Below are positions 1-5,720 of a DNA stretch of 6,531 nucleotides, one piece after another. The stretch's first letter is position 1; every line of letters starts with the position of its first letter. The notes beneath the pieces were generated by a model. It saw only the letters and a program-made list of their open reading frames with translations, made no database searches and was not told the DNA's origin. The DNA lies in assembly GCA_016875975.1 (NCBI GenBank), contig VGOF01000086.1:1-6531 (forward strand), read 5' to 3'. The position numbers and the translations under genes are program-made. Source of the DNA: Chloroflexota bacterium (GTDB taxonomy: Bacteria > Chloroflexota > Dehalococcoidia > GIF9 > UBA5629).

Positions 1-401
1 AACAAGAAACGGAAAACATGGTGGGAAAGGGCCTGGCCAAAGACTTGGAAGAAAAAAGCCTGGCTCTCTACAAATGTGCCTCAGATTATGCATTAGAACG
101 AGGTATTATAATCGCTGACACCAAATTCGAATTCGGATTTGTCGACAGTGAGCTAATCGTAATAGATGAGATGCTAACGCCAGATTCAAGTCGATTTTGG
201 GATGCTAATCGGTATACGGTCGGGTGCTCTCAACCCAGTTTCGATAAACAGCCGATACGTGACTGGCTCACAGCTTCAGGTTGGAATAAGCAGCCGCCAG
301 CACCCGAACTGCCACCTGGCGTAATCAACTCTACCACACATCGCTATCGGGAAGCCTATGAGCGTCTCACCGGAAAGAGTCTGCAATATGCGCCTGACTA
401 A
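1..401 (+). CDS. purC: Phosphoribosylaminoimidazole-succinocarboxamide synthase (SAICAR synthetase), C-terminal part, 5'-truncated by window edge
   Basis: PurC joins CAIR and aspartate using ATP to make SAICAR in cytosolic de novo purine synthesis. The reading frame is open from the window edge (first whole codon at position 3, reading Q-E-T-E-N) to TAA at 399-401. The ATG at 18 is therefore an internal methionine, not the start. Family hallmarks seen are ALERGIIIADTKFEFG, the segment IDEMLTPDSSRFW, then SQPSFDKQPIRDWL and the tail HRYREAYERLTG. These are the conserved C-terminal blocks of the longer, roughly 300-residue form of SAICAR synthetase. About 133 residues are present, so somewhat more than half the protein lies upstream. 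No frameshift is visible. The gene converges on the lipoprotein gene with only 26 bp between the stops. The family assignment is secure. Confidence 0.95.
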   Translation, partial: QETENMVGKGLAKDLEEKSLALYKCASDYALERGIIIADTKFEFGFVDSELIVIDEMLTPDSSRFWDANRYTVGCSQPSFDKQPIRDWLTASGWNKQPPAPELPPGVINSTTHRYREAYERLTGKSLQYAPD

Positions 402-427
402 TTACGCTGATTTACTCACCCGCAAAA

Positions 428-1540
428 TCAATCTCGATACTTTATAATCAGTTTGGGTTTAGATCTAGCAAAAGTCACATAGTCATCATCACGATTGTTG
501 AAATACGGTTTTTCAAACTGAAGCCGAATTTGAAACCGTAGATTGCCAGCATCGATAGCCGTCTGGACAGTACTGGCCAAAAGGTCAGATGTGACCGGTG
601 CGGTAAACATCCCGTTCGTAGTGAATAGCGCACCAGGCGAGATGGCAATAGCATAGCTGTTCTTAGTCAGTACTGTATACTGGCAAGGATAGACATACAA
701 CCGCCCTAGGGAGGAGAAGGGATAACCCACTTCATCGCCAGTGGTCAGGTCTAGAAAGATCGAAGTGACTCTGGCACCTTTCGGTATCATTGAAATGTCG
801 AAGCTGAAGAACGCCTGCATTGACGCTAAATTAACGGTGTCACCAACGCTCGGTTCCGTGCCGACATATCCATCCCGCCTGACCTGACCACTCTCCGCAG
901 CAATGGCGCTTACTTCCACAGTATGCACTGGGACCGCAACGATGGATACCTCGGCTGTTGCAGTCACCGTGCCAGCAGGATTGCTGGCTATCAGAGTATA
1001 GATAGTAGAACGTGCCGGCGACACAGTCCTGCTCCCTGTTAAAGCCACATTGCCTACATTGGGTTCTATCTTTACCGTAGAGGCACCGGTAACTTGCCAA
1101 GTCAAAGTCGAAGCTTGATCAGGCCCAACGCACGGGCTAGCCTCAAACACATTTACAACCGGAGGAATAGCGCCGAGCGGCACAACAGCAACATTACAGG
1201 GAGTTTCGCTGGACCATTCCCCCTTGTCATCCTGAACTCTAAACCAGATGGTATGATTACCCACCGAGAGAGACGATGTCTGAAACGACTGTGAGGTGCT
1301 GAGCTCTCCATCAATGCCCGAGCGCCAGCGATAAGCAACGACTTTCCCATCAGGGTCAATCCCATGGCCACTGAAGGCCACCGTTTCCCCCGGCACTACC
1401 TGTGTCGCCGATACCGAATCGATATGCGCAATCGGAGGCTGGTTCACCTCTGGTTGAGTCGGACGAAAAGGTAGACATCCCACAGTCAATAAAGCCAAAA
1501 ATAACACTAGCATAATAACCCGAACGAATGATATTTTCAT
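428..1540 (-). CDS. Secreted lipoprotein with PKD and Ig-like domains and an unassigned C-terminal beta-rich domain
   Basis: The 370-residue product starts with MKISFVRVIM, a hydrophobic run and LTVGC. This fits a type II (lipoprotein) signal peptide with lipidation at Cys22, although Thr at -3 is not the ideal residue. Residues about 33-120 look like a PKD domain: NQPPIAHID, then DPDGKVVAYRWRSGIDG, then HTIWFRVQDDKGEWS. Residues about 126-202 look like a second Ig-like domain (STLTWQVTGA, TVSPARSTIYTLIASNPAGT). Residues about 206-370 form a further beta-rich region with SFDISMIPKGARVTSIFLDL; I recognise it only as resembling C-terminal domains of extracellular proteins. It probably sits on the outer face of the membrane; its ligand is unknown and no catalytic motif is visible. 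A longer frame opens at a TTG at 1564. The ATG at 1540 is preferred because GGAGG lies 9 nt upstream and the signal peptide begins exactly there. It is the last gene of the possible sirtuin cluster. Confidence 0.85.
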   Translation of the reverse strand: MKISFVRVIMLVLFLALLTVGCLPFRPTQPEVNQPPIAHIDSVSATQVVPGETVAFSGHGIDPDGKVVAYRWRSGIDGELSTSQSFQTSSLSVGNHTIWFRVQDDKGEWSSETPCNVAVVPLGAIPPVVNVFEASPCVGPDQASTLTWQVTGASTVKIEPNVGNVALTGSRTVSPARSTIYTLIASNPAGTVTATAEVSIVAVPVHTVEVSAIAAESGQVRRDGYVGTEPSVGDTVNLASMQAFFSFDISMIPKGARVTSIFLDLTTGDEVGYPFSSLGRLYVYPCQYTVLTKNSYAIAISPGALFTTNGMFTAPVTSDLLASTVQTAIDAGNLRFQIRLQFEKPYFNNRDDDYVTFARSKPKLIIKYRD

Positions 1541-1549
1541 TTTCACTTT

Positions 1550-1554
1550 CCTCC
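1550..1554 (-). promoter_or_regulatory. Shine-Dalgarno site fixing the lipoprotein start
   Basis: The minus strand reads GGAGG here, followed by nine nucleotides and ATG at 1540-1538. The site lies inside the longer TTG-started frame (TTG at 1564), which has no comparable site of its own. This decides in favour of the shorter protein. Confidence 0.75.
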
Positions 1555-1571
1555 AATCACGCAACTAAAAC

Positions 1572-1733
1572 TTACGAGGGCTTCTTTGTAGAGTTGCCCA
1601 GCTTTGCCAATCTCCGCTTCACAACATTCTGATATATTGTCCTGATGCTACTGCCGTGCAACCTAAACTTCCTCTTACGCTTTTTATGTTCTCTGCGCTC
1701 CAGCTTGCTTTTCGTGTCATCGCCGTCAACCAT
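1572..1733 (-). CDS. Small, highly basic hypothetical protein (53 aa) between the sirtuin and lipoprotein genes
   Basis: ATG at 1733-1731 opens 53 codons ending in TAA at 1574-1572. I do not recognise the protein. It has an acidic start (MVDGDDTKSK), then LERREHKKRKRKFRLHG, then SSIRTIYQNVVKRRLAKLG and STKKPS. I count 18 Lys/Arg and 5 Asp/Glu in 53 residues, a net charge near +13. There is no cysteine, signal peptide or membrane segment. It begins 12 nt after the sirtuin stop and ends 31 nt before the lipoprotein ATG, so it fills a gap that otherwise has no gene and fits one transcript. The upstream GCGGGGT is only a weak ribosome site, so coupling to sirtuin translation would be needed. The charge suggests nucleic acid or ribosome contact, but that is inference. 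It could still be a chance ORF. Confidence 0.5.
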   Translation of the reverse strand: MVDGDDTKSKLERREHKKRKRKFRLHGSSIRTIYQNVVKRRLAKLGNSTKKPS

Positions 1734-1745
1734 GCGCAGACCCCG

Positions 1746-2528
1746 CTAGCTGGTCATCTTGCTTTTGACCTTTTCTATAATAGTGGACATTGCCTCTCCC
1801 GCCTTATGTTCCAGCCGTACAGTAGCATGTGAATCCATTGGCGTGGAACCAAGGTTGATGATAACCAGTTGTACCCCAGATTCCTTCGCATACATCGGCA
1901 TATACGCCGCTGGATAAACCACTAACGTGGAACCAATAACAATAAAGAGGTCACACTTTCGAGAACGTTGGATTGCCTCATTCAGAGTATGCTGAGGCAG
2001 TGCTTCGCCGAAAAAAACACCATCCGGCTTAAGTATGCCGCGGCAGGCCTCACAGTCAGGAACATCCTCTTTGTCCAATCGGTGGAGCACTTCATCCGTA
2101 GGAATCCGCCTATCACAGCCCATACACCGTACCCACCTCAAATTGCCATGCAATTCGAAAACCCTATCCGGGGAATTACCGGCCATCTGATGCAAATTAT
2201 CGACATTTTGGGTAATGATGCAGTCCAGTTTGCCTAATCTTTCCAACTCGGCAACGGCATGGTGAGCTGCATTTGGCTCGGCTTTTTTGAGAAAGCCTCC
2301 TTGTGCAAACATCTGCCAATGTGCTTTTCTAACATCACGGCTACTCATAAATCGCTGGATAGTAAAATCCTCAGGGTCTAAACGTGTCCACAACCCATCT
2401 GGGCCACGAAAATCGGGGATTCCAGATTCAGTACTAATGCCAGCACCAGTGAAAACAACCACCTTGCTGGCCTCAACGATCATACCTGCAATCTCTCCAG
2501 CAAGATAATCAAACTCCTCAGCTTTCAA
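1746..2528 (-). CDS. cobB: Sir2-family NAD-dependent protein deacylase (sirtuin)
   Basis: Sirtuins remove acetyl or other acyl groups from protein lysines, using NAD+ and releasing nicotinamide and O-acyl-ADP-ribose in the cytosol. The 260-residue product has every hallmark: NAD-binding GAGISTESGIPDFRG (28-42), TQNVDNLH (106-113), catalytic His127 in FELHGNL, and four zinc cysteines (135, 138, 159, 162). KPDGVFFGE (167-175), IGSTLVVYPA (198-207) and a late KAGEAM follow. Length is normal for a small bacterial sirtuin. I could not identify the Tyr-x-x-Arg pair typical of CobB/SIRT5 desuccinylases; the matching stretch appears to read AHWQMF, so deacetylation is more likely (inference). The start is TTG at 2528, backed by GGAGG 5 nt upstream and a promoter about 30 bp upstream; the next in-frame ATG (codon 16) has no good ribosome site. 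It is divergent from birA. The symbol is used in the broad sense. Confidence 0.93.
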   Translation of the reverse strand: MKAEEFDYLAGEIAGMIVEASKVVVFTGAGISTESGIPDFRGPDGLWTRLDPEDFTIQRFMSSRDVRKAHWQMFAQGGFLKKAEPNAAHHAVAELERLGKLDCIITQNVDNLHQMAGNSPDRVFELHGNLRWVRCMGCDRRIPTDEVLHRLDKEDVPDCEACRGILKPDGVFFGEALPQHTLNEAIQRSRKCDLFIVIGSTLVVYPAAYMPMYAKESGVQLVIINLGSTPMDSHATVRLEHKAGEAMSTIIEKVKSKMTS

Positions 2529-2533
2529 GAGAA

Positions 2534-2538
2534 CCTCC
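2534..2538 (-). promoter_or_regulatory. Shine-Dalgarno site supporting the TTG start of the sirtuin
   Basis: The minus strand reads ACGGAGGTTCTC then TTG, with GGAGG five nucleotides from the TTG at 2528-2526. There is no ATG near the expected N-terminus, so this site is the main evidence for a non-ATG start. Confidence 0.7.
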
Positions 2539-2558
2539 GTTCAATCATGTCAGAACCA

Positions 2559-2587
2559 ATACTAAATCCCTTTTACTCCAATGTCAA
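2559..2587 (-). promoter_or_regulatory. Sigma-70-type promoter for the sirtuin gene
   Basis: The minus strand carries a perfect -35 TTGACA (2587-2582), a 17-nt spacer and the -10 TAGTAT (2564-2559; 4 of 6 to TATAAT). Transcription would begin near 2552, giving a leader of about 24 nt that includes the GGAGG site. It points away from the birA promoter with the two -35 boxes about 20 bp apart. Found by eye, without transcript evidence. Confidence 0.6.
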
Positions 2588-2606
2588 GACGCATAATGTA
2601 GAGATT

Positions 2607-2635
2607 TGGACACTGCCTGGCACTACCAGTATACT
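2607..2635 (+). promoter_or_regulatory. Sigma-70-type promoter for birA
   Basis: The plus strand carries TGGACA (2607-2612; 5 of 6 to TTGACA), a 17-nt spacer and TATACT (2630-2635; 5 of 6 to TATAAT). The predicted start of transcription is near 2642, about 25 nt before the ATG at 2667. The promoter lies inside the upstream part of the open frame that begins at 2547, so it argues that translation starts at 2667 instead. Found by eye. Confidence 0.6.
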
Positions 2636-2666
2636 AGCAGGACAAGACTCGGAAATATGTAGCGCT

Positions 2667-3449
2667 ATGATAAACAATAGAAAATTAGCAAAAGACATCG
2701 TAGGCAGACTGAGCACAAAATTCGTGGGGAGCCGGTTACATTACTATGCCAAACTTACCTCCACGATGACTGTAGCAAGAAAAAAGGCCTCCGACGGCGC
2801 ACCCGAGGGAACAGTTGTCATCGCCGACCAGCAAACATCAGGACGAGGACGACTAGGCAGGACCTGGCTCTCGCCACAGGGCAACCTAGCTTTATCACTT
2901 ATTCTCAAACCTCGACTCGAAAACCTGCCACAGCTCATTATGGCCGCTTCGCTGGCAGTGGTCAGAGCCATCAAATCAGTATCGGGCATTGACGCTACCA
3001 TCAAATGGCCCAACGATGTGTTGATCAAAAATAAAAAGGTGTGTGGCATACTCATCGAAAGCGAGGTTAGAGGCAATACGGTTAATTTCGCCATCGTGGG
3101 CATAGGAATCAACATCGACCTAGACACCACGGCCTTTCCCGATATCGCAGCCATAGCCACTAGCCTAACACAAGAGTCCAGCGAGAACATATCGAAAGCC
3201 GAACTCACAGCTACTCTGCTCACTGAGCTAGAGAGATTATATCTAAAAACCCAAACAGGTACACCGATTCACAGAGAATGGCGAGAGCGCATGGACACCC
3301 TGGGCAAATGGATAGAGGTCAAGTCCGGAGATGCCATAGAGCGCGGCAAAGCCGAGGATGTCACAGAAAACGGTAACCTGATTTTACGGCGCCCCAATAA
3401 CAGCATCACCGAAATCCTCGTCGGCGACGTTACAGTGCTGAAAAGCTAG
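2667..3449 (+). CDS. birA: Biotin--[acetyl-CoA-carboxylase] ligase, monofunctional (no DNA-binding domain)
   Basis: The enzyme activates biotin with ATP and attaches it to the carrier lysine of biotin-dependent carboxylases in the cytosol. Numbered from the ATG at 2667 (260 residues), the catalytic core shows LTSTM (30-34), the biotinyl-AMP loop GRGRLGR (59-65), KWPND (113-117), Lys124 before CGILIESE, and GIGIN (145-149). The small C-terminal domain follows (about 210-260, GKWIEVKSGD to VGDVTVL). The N-terminal winged helix of the E. coli repressor form is absent, so it should not repress biotin genes. The same frame opens earlier, at ATG 2547 (300 residues). I prefer 2667 because the extra 40 residues match nothing I know, a good promoter lies inside them, and an ATG at 2547 would leave only 18 bp to the sirtuin start. 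Neither ATG has a strong ribosome site, so the start is moderately sure and the function very sure. Confidence 0.93.
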   Translation: MINNRKLAKDIVGRLSTKFVGSRLHYYAKLTSTMTVARKKASDGAPEGTVVIADQQTSGRGRLGRTWLSPQGNLALSLILKPRLENLPQLIMAASLAVVRAIKSVSGIDATIKWPNDVLIKNKKVCGILIESEVRGNTVNFAIVGIGINIDLDTTAFPDIAAIATSLTQESSENISKAELTATLLTELERLYLKTQTGTPIHREWRERMDTLGKWIEVKSGDAIERGKAEDVTENGNLILRRPNNSITEILVGDVTVLKS

Positions 3450-3485
3450 CAATTTTCTATAGTTCGGGACAAAACAGCAATTGGG

Positions 3486-4250
3486 CTATTTCTTCTTCTC
3501 GGCAAAAACATCACCCATTAGCGGCTTCAAGAACTCGATAGGCAATGGGAACACAATGGTGTTTGTCCGCTCAGTAGAAATCATGCCCAGGGTCTGTAGA
3601 TAGCGCAACTGTAGGGCCGCGGGTTGACTGGAGATGACCTTGGCCGCATCTGCCAGTTTTTGCGCAGCCTGGAATTCACCGTCAGCATGGATGATCTTGG
3701 CCCGCCGTTCTCTCTCGGCCTCTGCTTGCGCTGCCATGGCACGTTGCATAGTCTCAGGCAACTGCACATCACGGACTTCCACCATGCTGACCTTTATGCC
3801 CCATGGCTCAGTGCCTTCATCCAGAAGTGACTGTAAACTTTCATTGACCTTGTCTCTATGAGCAAGCAAGTCCTCGAGGTCGGATTGACCAACCACATTG
3901 CGCAAAGTAGTTTGAGAAAGAAGAGAGGTGGCTCTAATATATTGCTCCACGTTCAGCACGGCATCATCAGGTTTGATTACCCGGAAATAGACTACAGCAT
4001 CTACTTTTACGGTAACCGTATCCAGTGTGATGCACTCCTGAGTTGGCACATCCATCGTAACCACACGCAAGTCGACCTTCACCATACGTTCGATAAACGG
4101 AATTAAGAAGATAAGCCCCGGTCCCCTGATGCCCACATACCTGCCCAACCGAAAGATGACTCCACGTTCATATTCGTTGGCAATTCTGATAGCTGCAGCC
4201 AGTATTATTATGGCCGCCACAACAAGTGCGAGAATTAGAATGAAATTCAT
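3486..4250 (-). CDS. Slipin/stomatin-like SPFH-domain membrane protein, partner of NfeD
   Basis: The 254-residue protein begins with one hydrophobic anchor (residues 3-21). It then has the SPFH/Band 7 opening NEYERGVIFRLGRYVGIRGPG (25-45), followed by IPFIERMVKVDLRVVTMDVP and VKVDAVVYFRV. A heptad-like charged helix (about 165-205, AEAERERRAKIIHADGEF) and the hydrophobic tail NTIVFPLPIEFLKPL (230-244) follow. SPFH proteins form large membrane-bound rings or scaffolds. In Pyrococcus horikoshii, the NfeD-type protease PH1510 cleaves the equivalent hydrophobic tail of stomatin PH1511. Length and domain order are normal. It overlaps the end of nfeD by 4 bp (ATGA), with GGAGG 5 nt before its ATG, so translation is probably coupled. 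Membrane quality control or stress tolerance is the usual suggestion, but the cellular role is not settled for the family. Confidence 0.93.
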   Translation of the reverse strand: MNFILILALVVAAIIILAAAIRIANEYERGVIFRLGRYVGIRGPGLIFLIPFIERMVKVDLRVVTMDVPTQECITLDTVTVKVDAVVYFRVIKPDDAVLNVEQYIRATSLLSQTTLRNVVGQSDLEDLLAHRDKVNESLQSLLDEGTEPWGIKVSMVEVRDVQLPETMQRAMAAQAEAERERRAKIIHADGEFQAAQKLADAAKVISSQPAALQLRYLQTLGMISTERTNTIVFPLPIEFLKPLMGDVFAEKKK

Positions 4251-5572
4251 GATTTCCTCCCTTTCGTTTTCTTCTTAGTCACTATTAACCTCAATCCTTC
4301 GACTTTCGTGATTATTACCTCCTCTTCAGGTTCCACAGAGCCACTCTCAACAGTAGCTGCCCAGTGTTCACCGCCCACCAGGACCGCACCCTTGGGAGCA
4401 AGCCTCGTTTTAGCCACTGCCATTTTGCCGACAAGTCCCTCGGCACCTGTAGCAACCTTCCGCCTCTGTCCTCTGACTACGGCACCGATTATAAACAACA
4501 CAAACGCGGCCATAACGGTCGCCACAGTAGCAATCAACCACTTACTAACTTCCATTTCAGGAGAGGTACGACTAAACAAAATTAGAGAGCCGAAAACAAA
4601 AGAGACAATACCACCAGCAATCAGTATACCAAAACTCGTTGTGAATATCTCTGCGATAAACAGACCCAAGGCAAGTAACATCAGCAATATGCCTGCCCAA
4701 TAAGCATTGAGCACACCCAAAGAGTAAAAAGCAAAAAACAGGCTTATCCCACCAGCCACTCCAGGAAAAATCATGCCAGGATTCGAAATTTCAGCTATCA
4801 GACCTATCGTAGCCAAACTTAGGAGAATATAAGCGATATTCGGGTCGCTGATGACATGCAGAAACCTTTGCAGGGGATTCATAACCTTACGGCTCAATAC
4901 ATAACCAGATGTATCGATAACGACTTTTTCCCCACTGCCCAAGGTCACTTTCCGGCCGTCAATCTCAGCAATAAGGTCGCCGAGGTTATCGGCTTGTAAG
5001 TCAATTAGACGCGCCTCTAAAGCTTCCGAGTCAGTAAAGGACTTGCTCTCGGTCACAGCCAACCGGGCCTGCTCGGCATCACGCCCACGCATCTCAGCAA
5101 TACTCCTAATCCATGCCGAGGAATGCTCAGTTACTTTCTTTGATACCACTTCAGGCATCTCTTGGCCCATAGCCACTGGGTGAGCAGCACCGATACTGGT
5201 ACCAGGTGCCATAGCCGCTACATGCGCAGCTACAGTTATGAAAGTCCCAGCCGAAGCTGCCCAACTACCCTTGGGTGAAACATAGACCACCACTGGCACT
5301 TCCGCAATCAGAATCCTCTGGACTATGTCCTCAGTAGAATTGAGGAGGCCGCCAGGCGTATCTAATTCTATGACGCAAGCAATACTGCCACTAGATTCAG
5401 CATATTCAATGCCTTGCTCTATATAATCAGCTACTATGGGAACGATATTGCCATCAACACTAAGGACATGGATTGTTGGCGCTCCGGCATCCACCTCAGA
5501 AGAGATGAGCAGAGTTCCCGAGGCGCAAATCAAAGCGAGGAAGTAAAAAAATCTCAGTTTGGACTTAAACAC
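4247..5572 (-). CDS. nfeD: NfeD-family membrane-bound serine protease (long form with ClpP-like domain)
   Basis: The 441-residue protein has an N-terminal signal sequence or anchor (about 7-29, ending EVDAG) and a ClpP-like protease domain (about 33-225). Five or so membrane segments follow (about 245-263, 266-287, 291-310, 313-334, 345-367), then a C-terminal OB-fold-like NfeD domain (about 376-435). The protease domain shows LDTPGG (71-75 region) and GSWAASAGT, whose Ser107 matches the nucleophile (Ser97) of P. horikoshii PH1510. Lys146 in KVTEHSSAWIR aligns with the general-base lysine (Lys138) by recalled comparison. Both dyad residues are present, so it should be active. It should face outward and cut membrane protein tails, probably of the slipin encoded next to it. 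The start is GTG at 5572 with GGAG 6 nt upstream and a strong promoter just before it. It is the first gene of the nfeD-slipin operon, divergent from hisZ. Confidence 0.93.
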   Translation of the reverse strand: MFKSKLRFFYFLALICASGTLLISSEVDAGAPTIHVLSVDGNIVPIVADYIEQGIEYAESSGSIACVIELDTPGGLLNSTEDIVQRILIAEVPVVVYVSPKGSWAASAGTFITVAAHVAAMAPGTSIGAAHPVAMGQEMPEVVSKKVTEHSSAWIRSIAEMRGRDAEQARLAVTESKSFTDSEALEARLIDLQADNLGDLIAEIDGRKVTLGSGEKVVIDTSGYVLSRKVMNPLQRFLHVISDPNIAYILLSLATIGLIAEISNPGMIFPGVAGGISLFFAFYSLGVLNAYWAGILLMLLALGLFIAEIFTTSFGILIAGGIVSFVFGSLILFSRTSPEMEVSKWLIATVATVMAAFVLFIIGAVVRGQRRKVATGAEGLVGKMAVAKTRLAPKGAVLVGGEHWAATVESGSVEPEEEVIITKVEGLRLIVTKKKTKGRKS

Positions 5573-5590
5573 TGCTAACTCCGTAGGCTA

Positions 5591-5619
5591 ATTATAGTTG
5601 AGACCCTGTTAGACATCAA
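5591..5619 (-). promoter_or_regulatory. Sigma-70-type promoter for nfeD-slipin
   Basis: The minus strand reads -35 TTGATG (5619-5614; 4 of 6), a 17-nt spacer and a perfect -10 TATAAT (5596-5591). Transcription should begin near 5584, so the leader is only about 12 nt. The GGAG at 5582-5579 would therefore lie very close to the transcript's 5' end. Found by eye. Confidence 0.6.
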
Positions 5620-5665
5620 AACACGAACAATCACAGCACCAATGCAAGATCATAACAGCTTGAGA

Positions 5666-5694
5666 TTGAACGGAAGGTTGGATTAGTATAGAAT
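5666..5694 (+). promoter_or_regulatory. Sigma-70-type promoter for hisZ
   Basis: The plus strand reads TTGAAC (5666-5671; 4 of 6), a 17-nt spacer and TAGAAT (5689-5694; 5 of 6). The predicted start of transcription is near 5701, giving a leader of about 20 nt with GAGGG (5708-5712) 8 nt before the ATG. An overlapping alternative is TTGAGA (5660-5665), an 18-nt spacer and TAGTAT (5684-5689). The short leader leaves no room for a T-box or attenuator of the kind some histidine operons have. Confidence 0.5.
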
Positions 5695-5720
5695 ATGTCC
5701 CCTTGCAGAGGGTAAGGCAA

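Noticed and set aside
402..427. Possible hairpin terminator between purC and the lipoprotein gene (GATTT near 409 pairing with AAATC near 425)
   Set aside because: Only a 5-bp AT-rich stem with a loop of about 11 nt and no T-run; too weak to call.
1541..1564. TTG-initiated extension of the lipoprotein (8 extra residues, MRDWRKVK)
   Set aside because: The extension covers the GGAGG site that serves the downstream ATG, and it would put charged residues before an already complete signal peptide.
1590..1680. Possible separate promoter for the lipoprotein inside the small ORF (AATATATC on the minus strand with TTGCAC upstream)
   Set aside because: The best -10 (TATATC) needs a 19-nt spacer and the -35 matches poorly, so it is not called.
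2744..3223. 159-codon minus-strand frame opposite birA
   Set aside because: It lies wholly within the conserved biotin ligase core on the other strand and has repetitive Met/Ser/Ala-rich composition typical of antisense frames.
3450..3485. Terminator or repeat between birA and slipin (CAATT/AATTG, and AGCAATT occurring twice)
   Set aside because: The inverted match is 5 bp across a long loop, and the 7-bp direct repeat is within chance for this composition.
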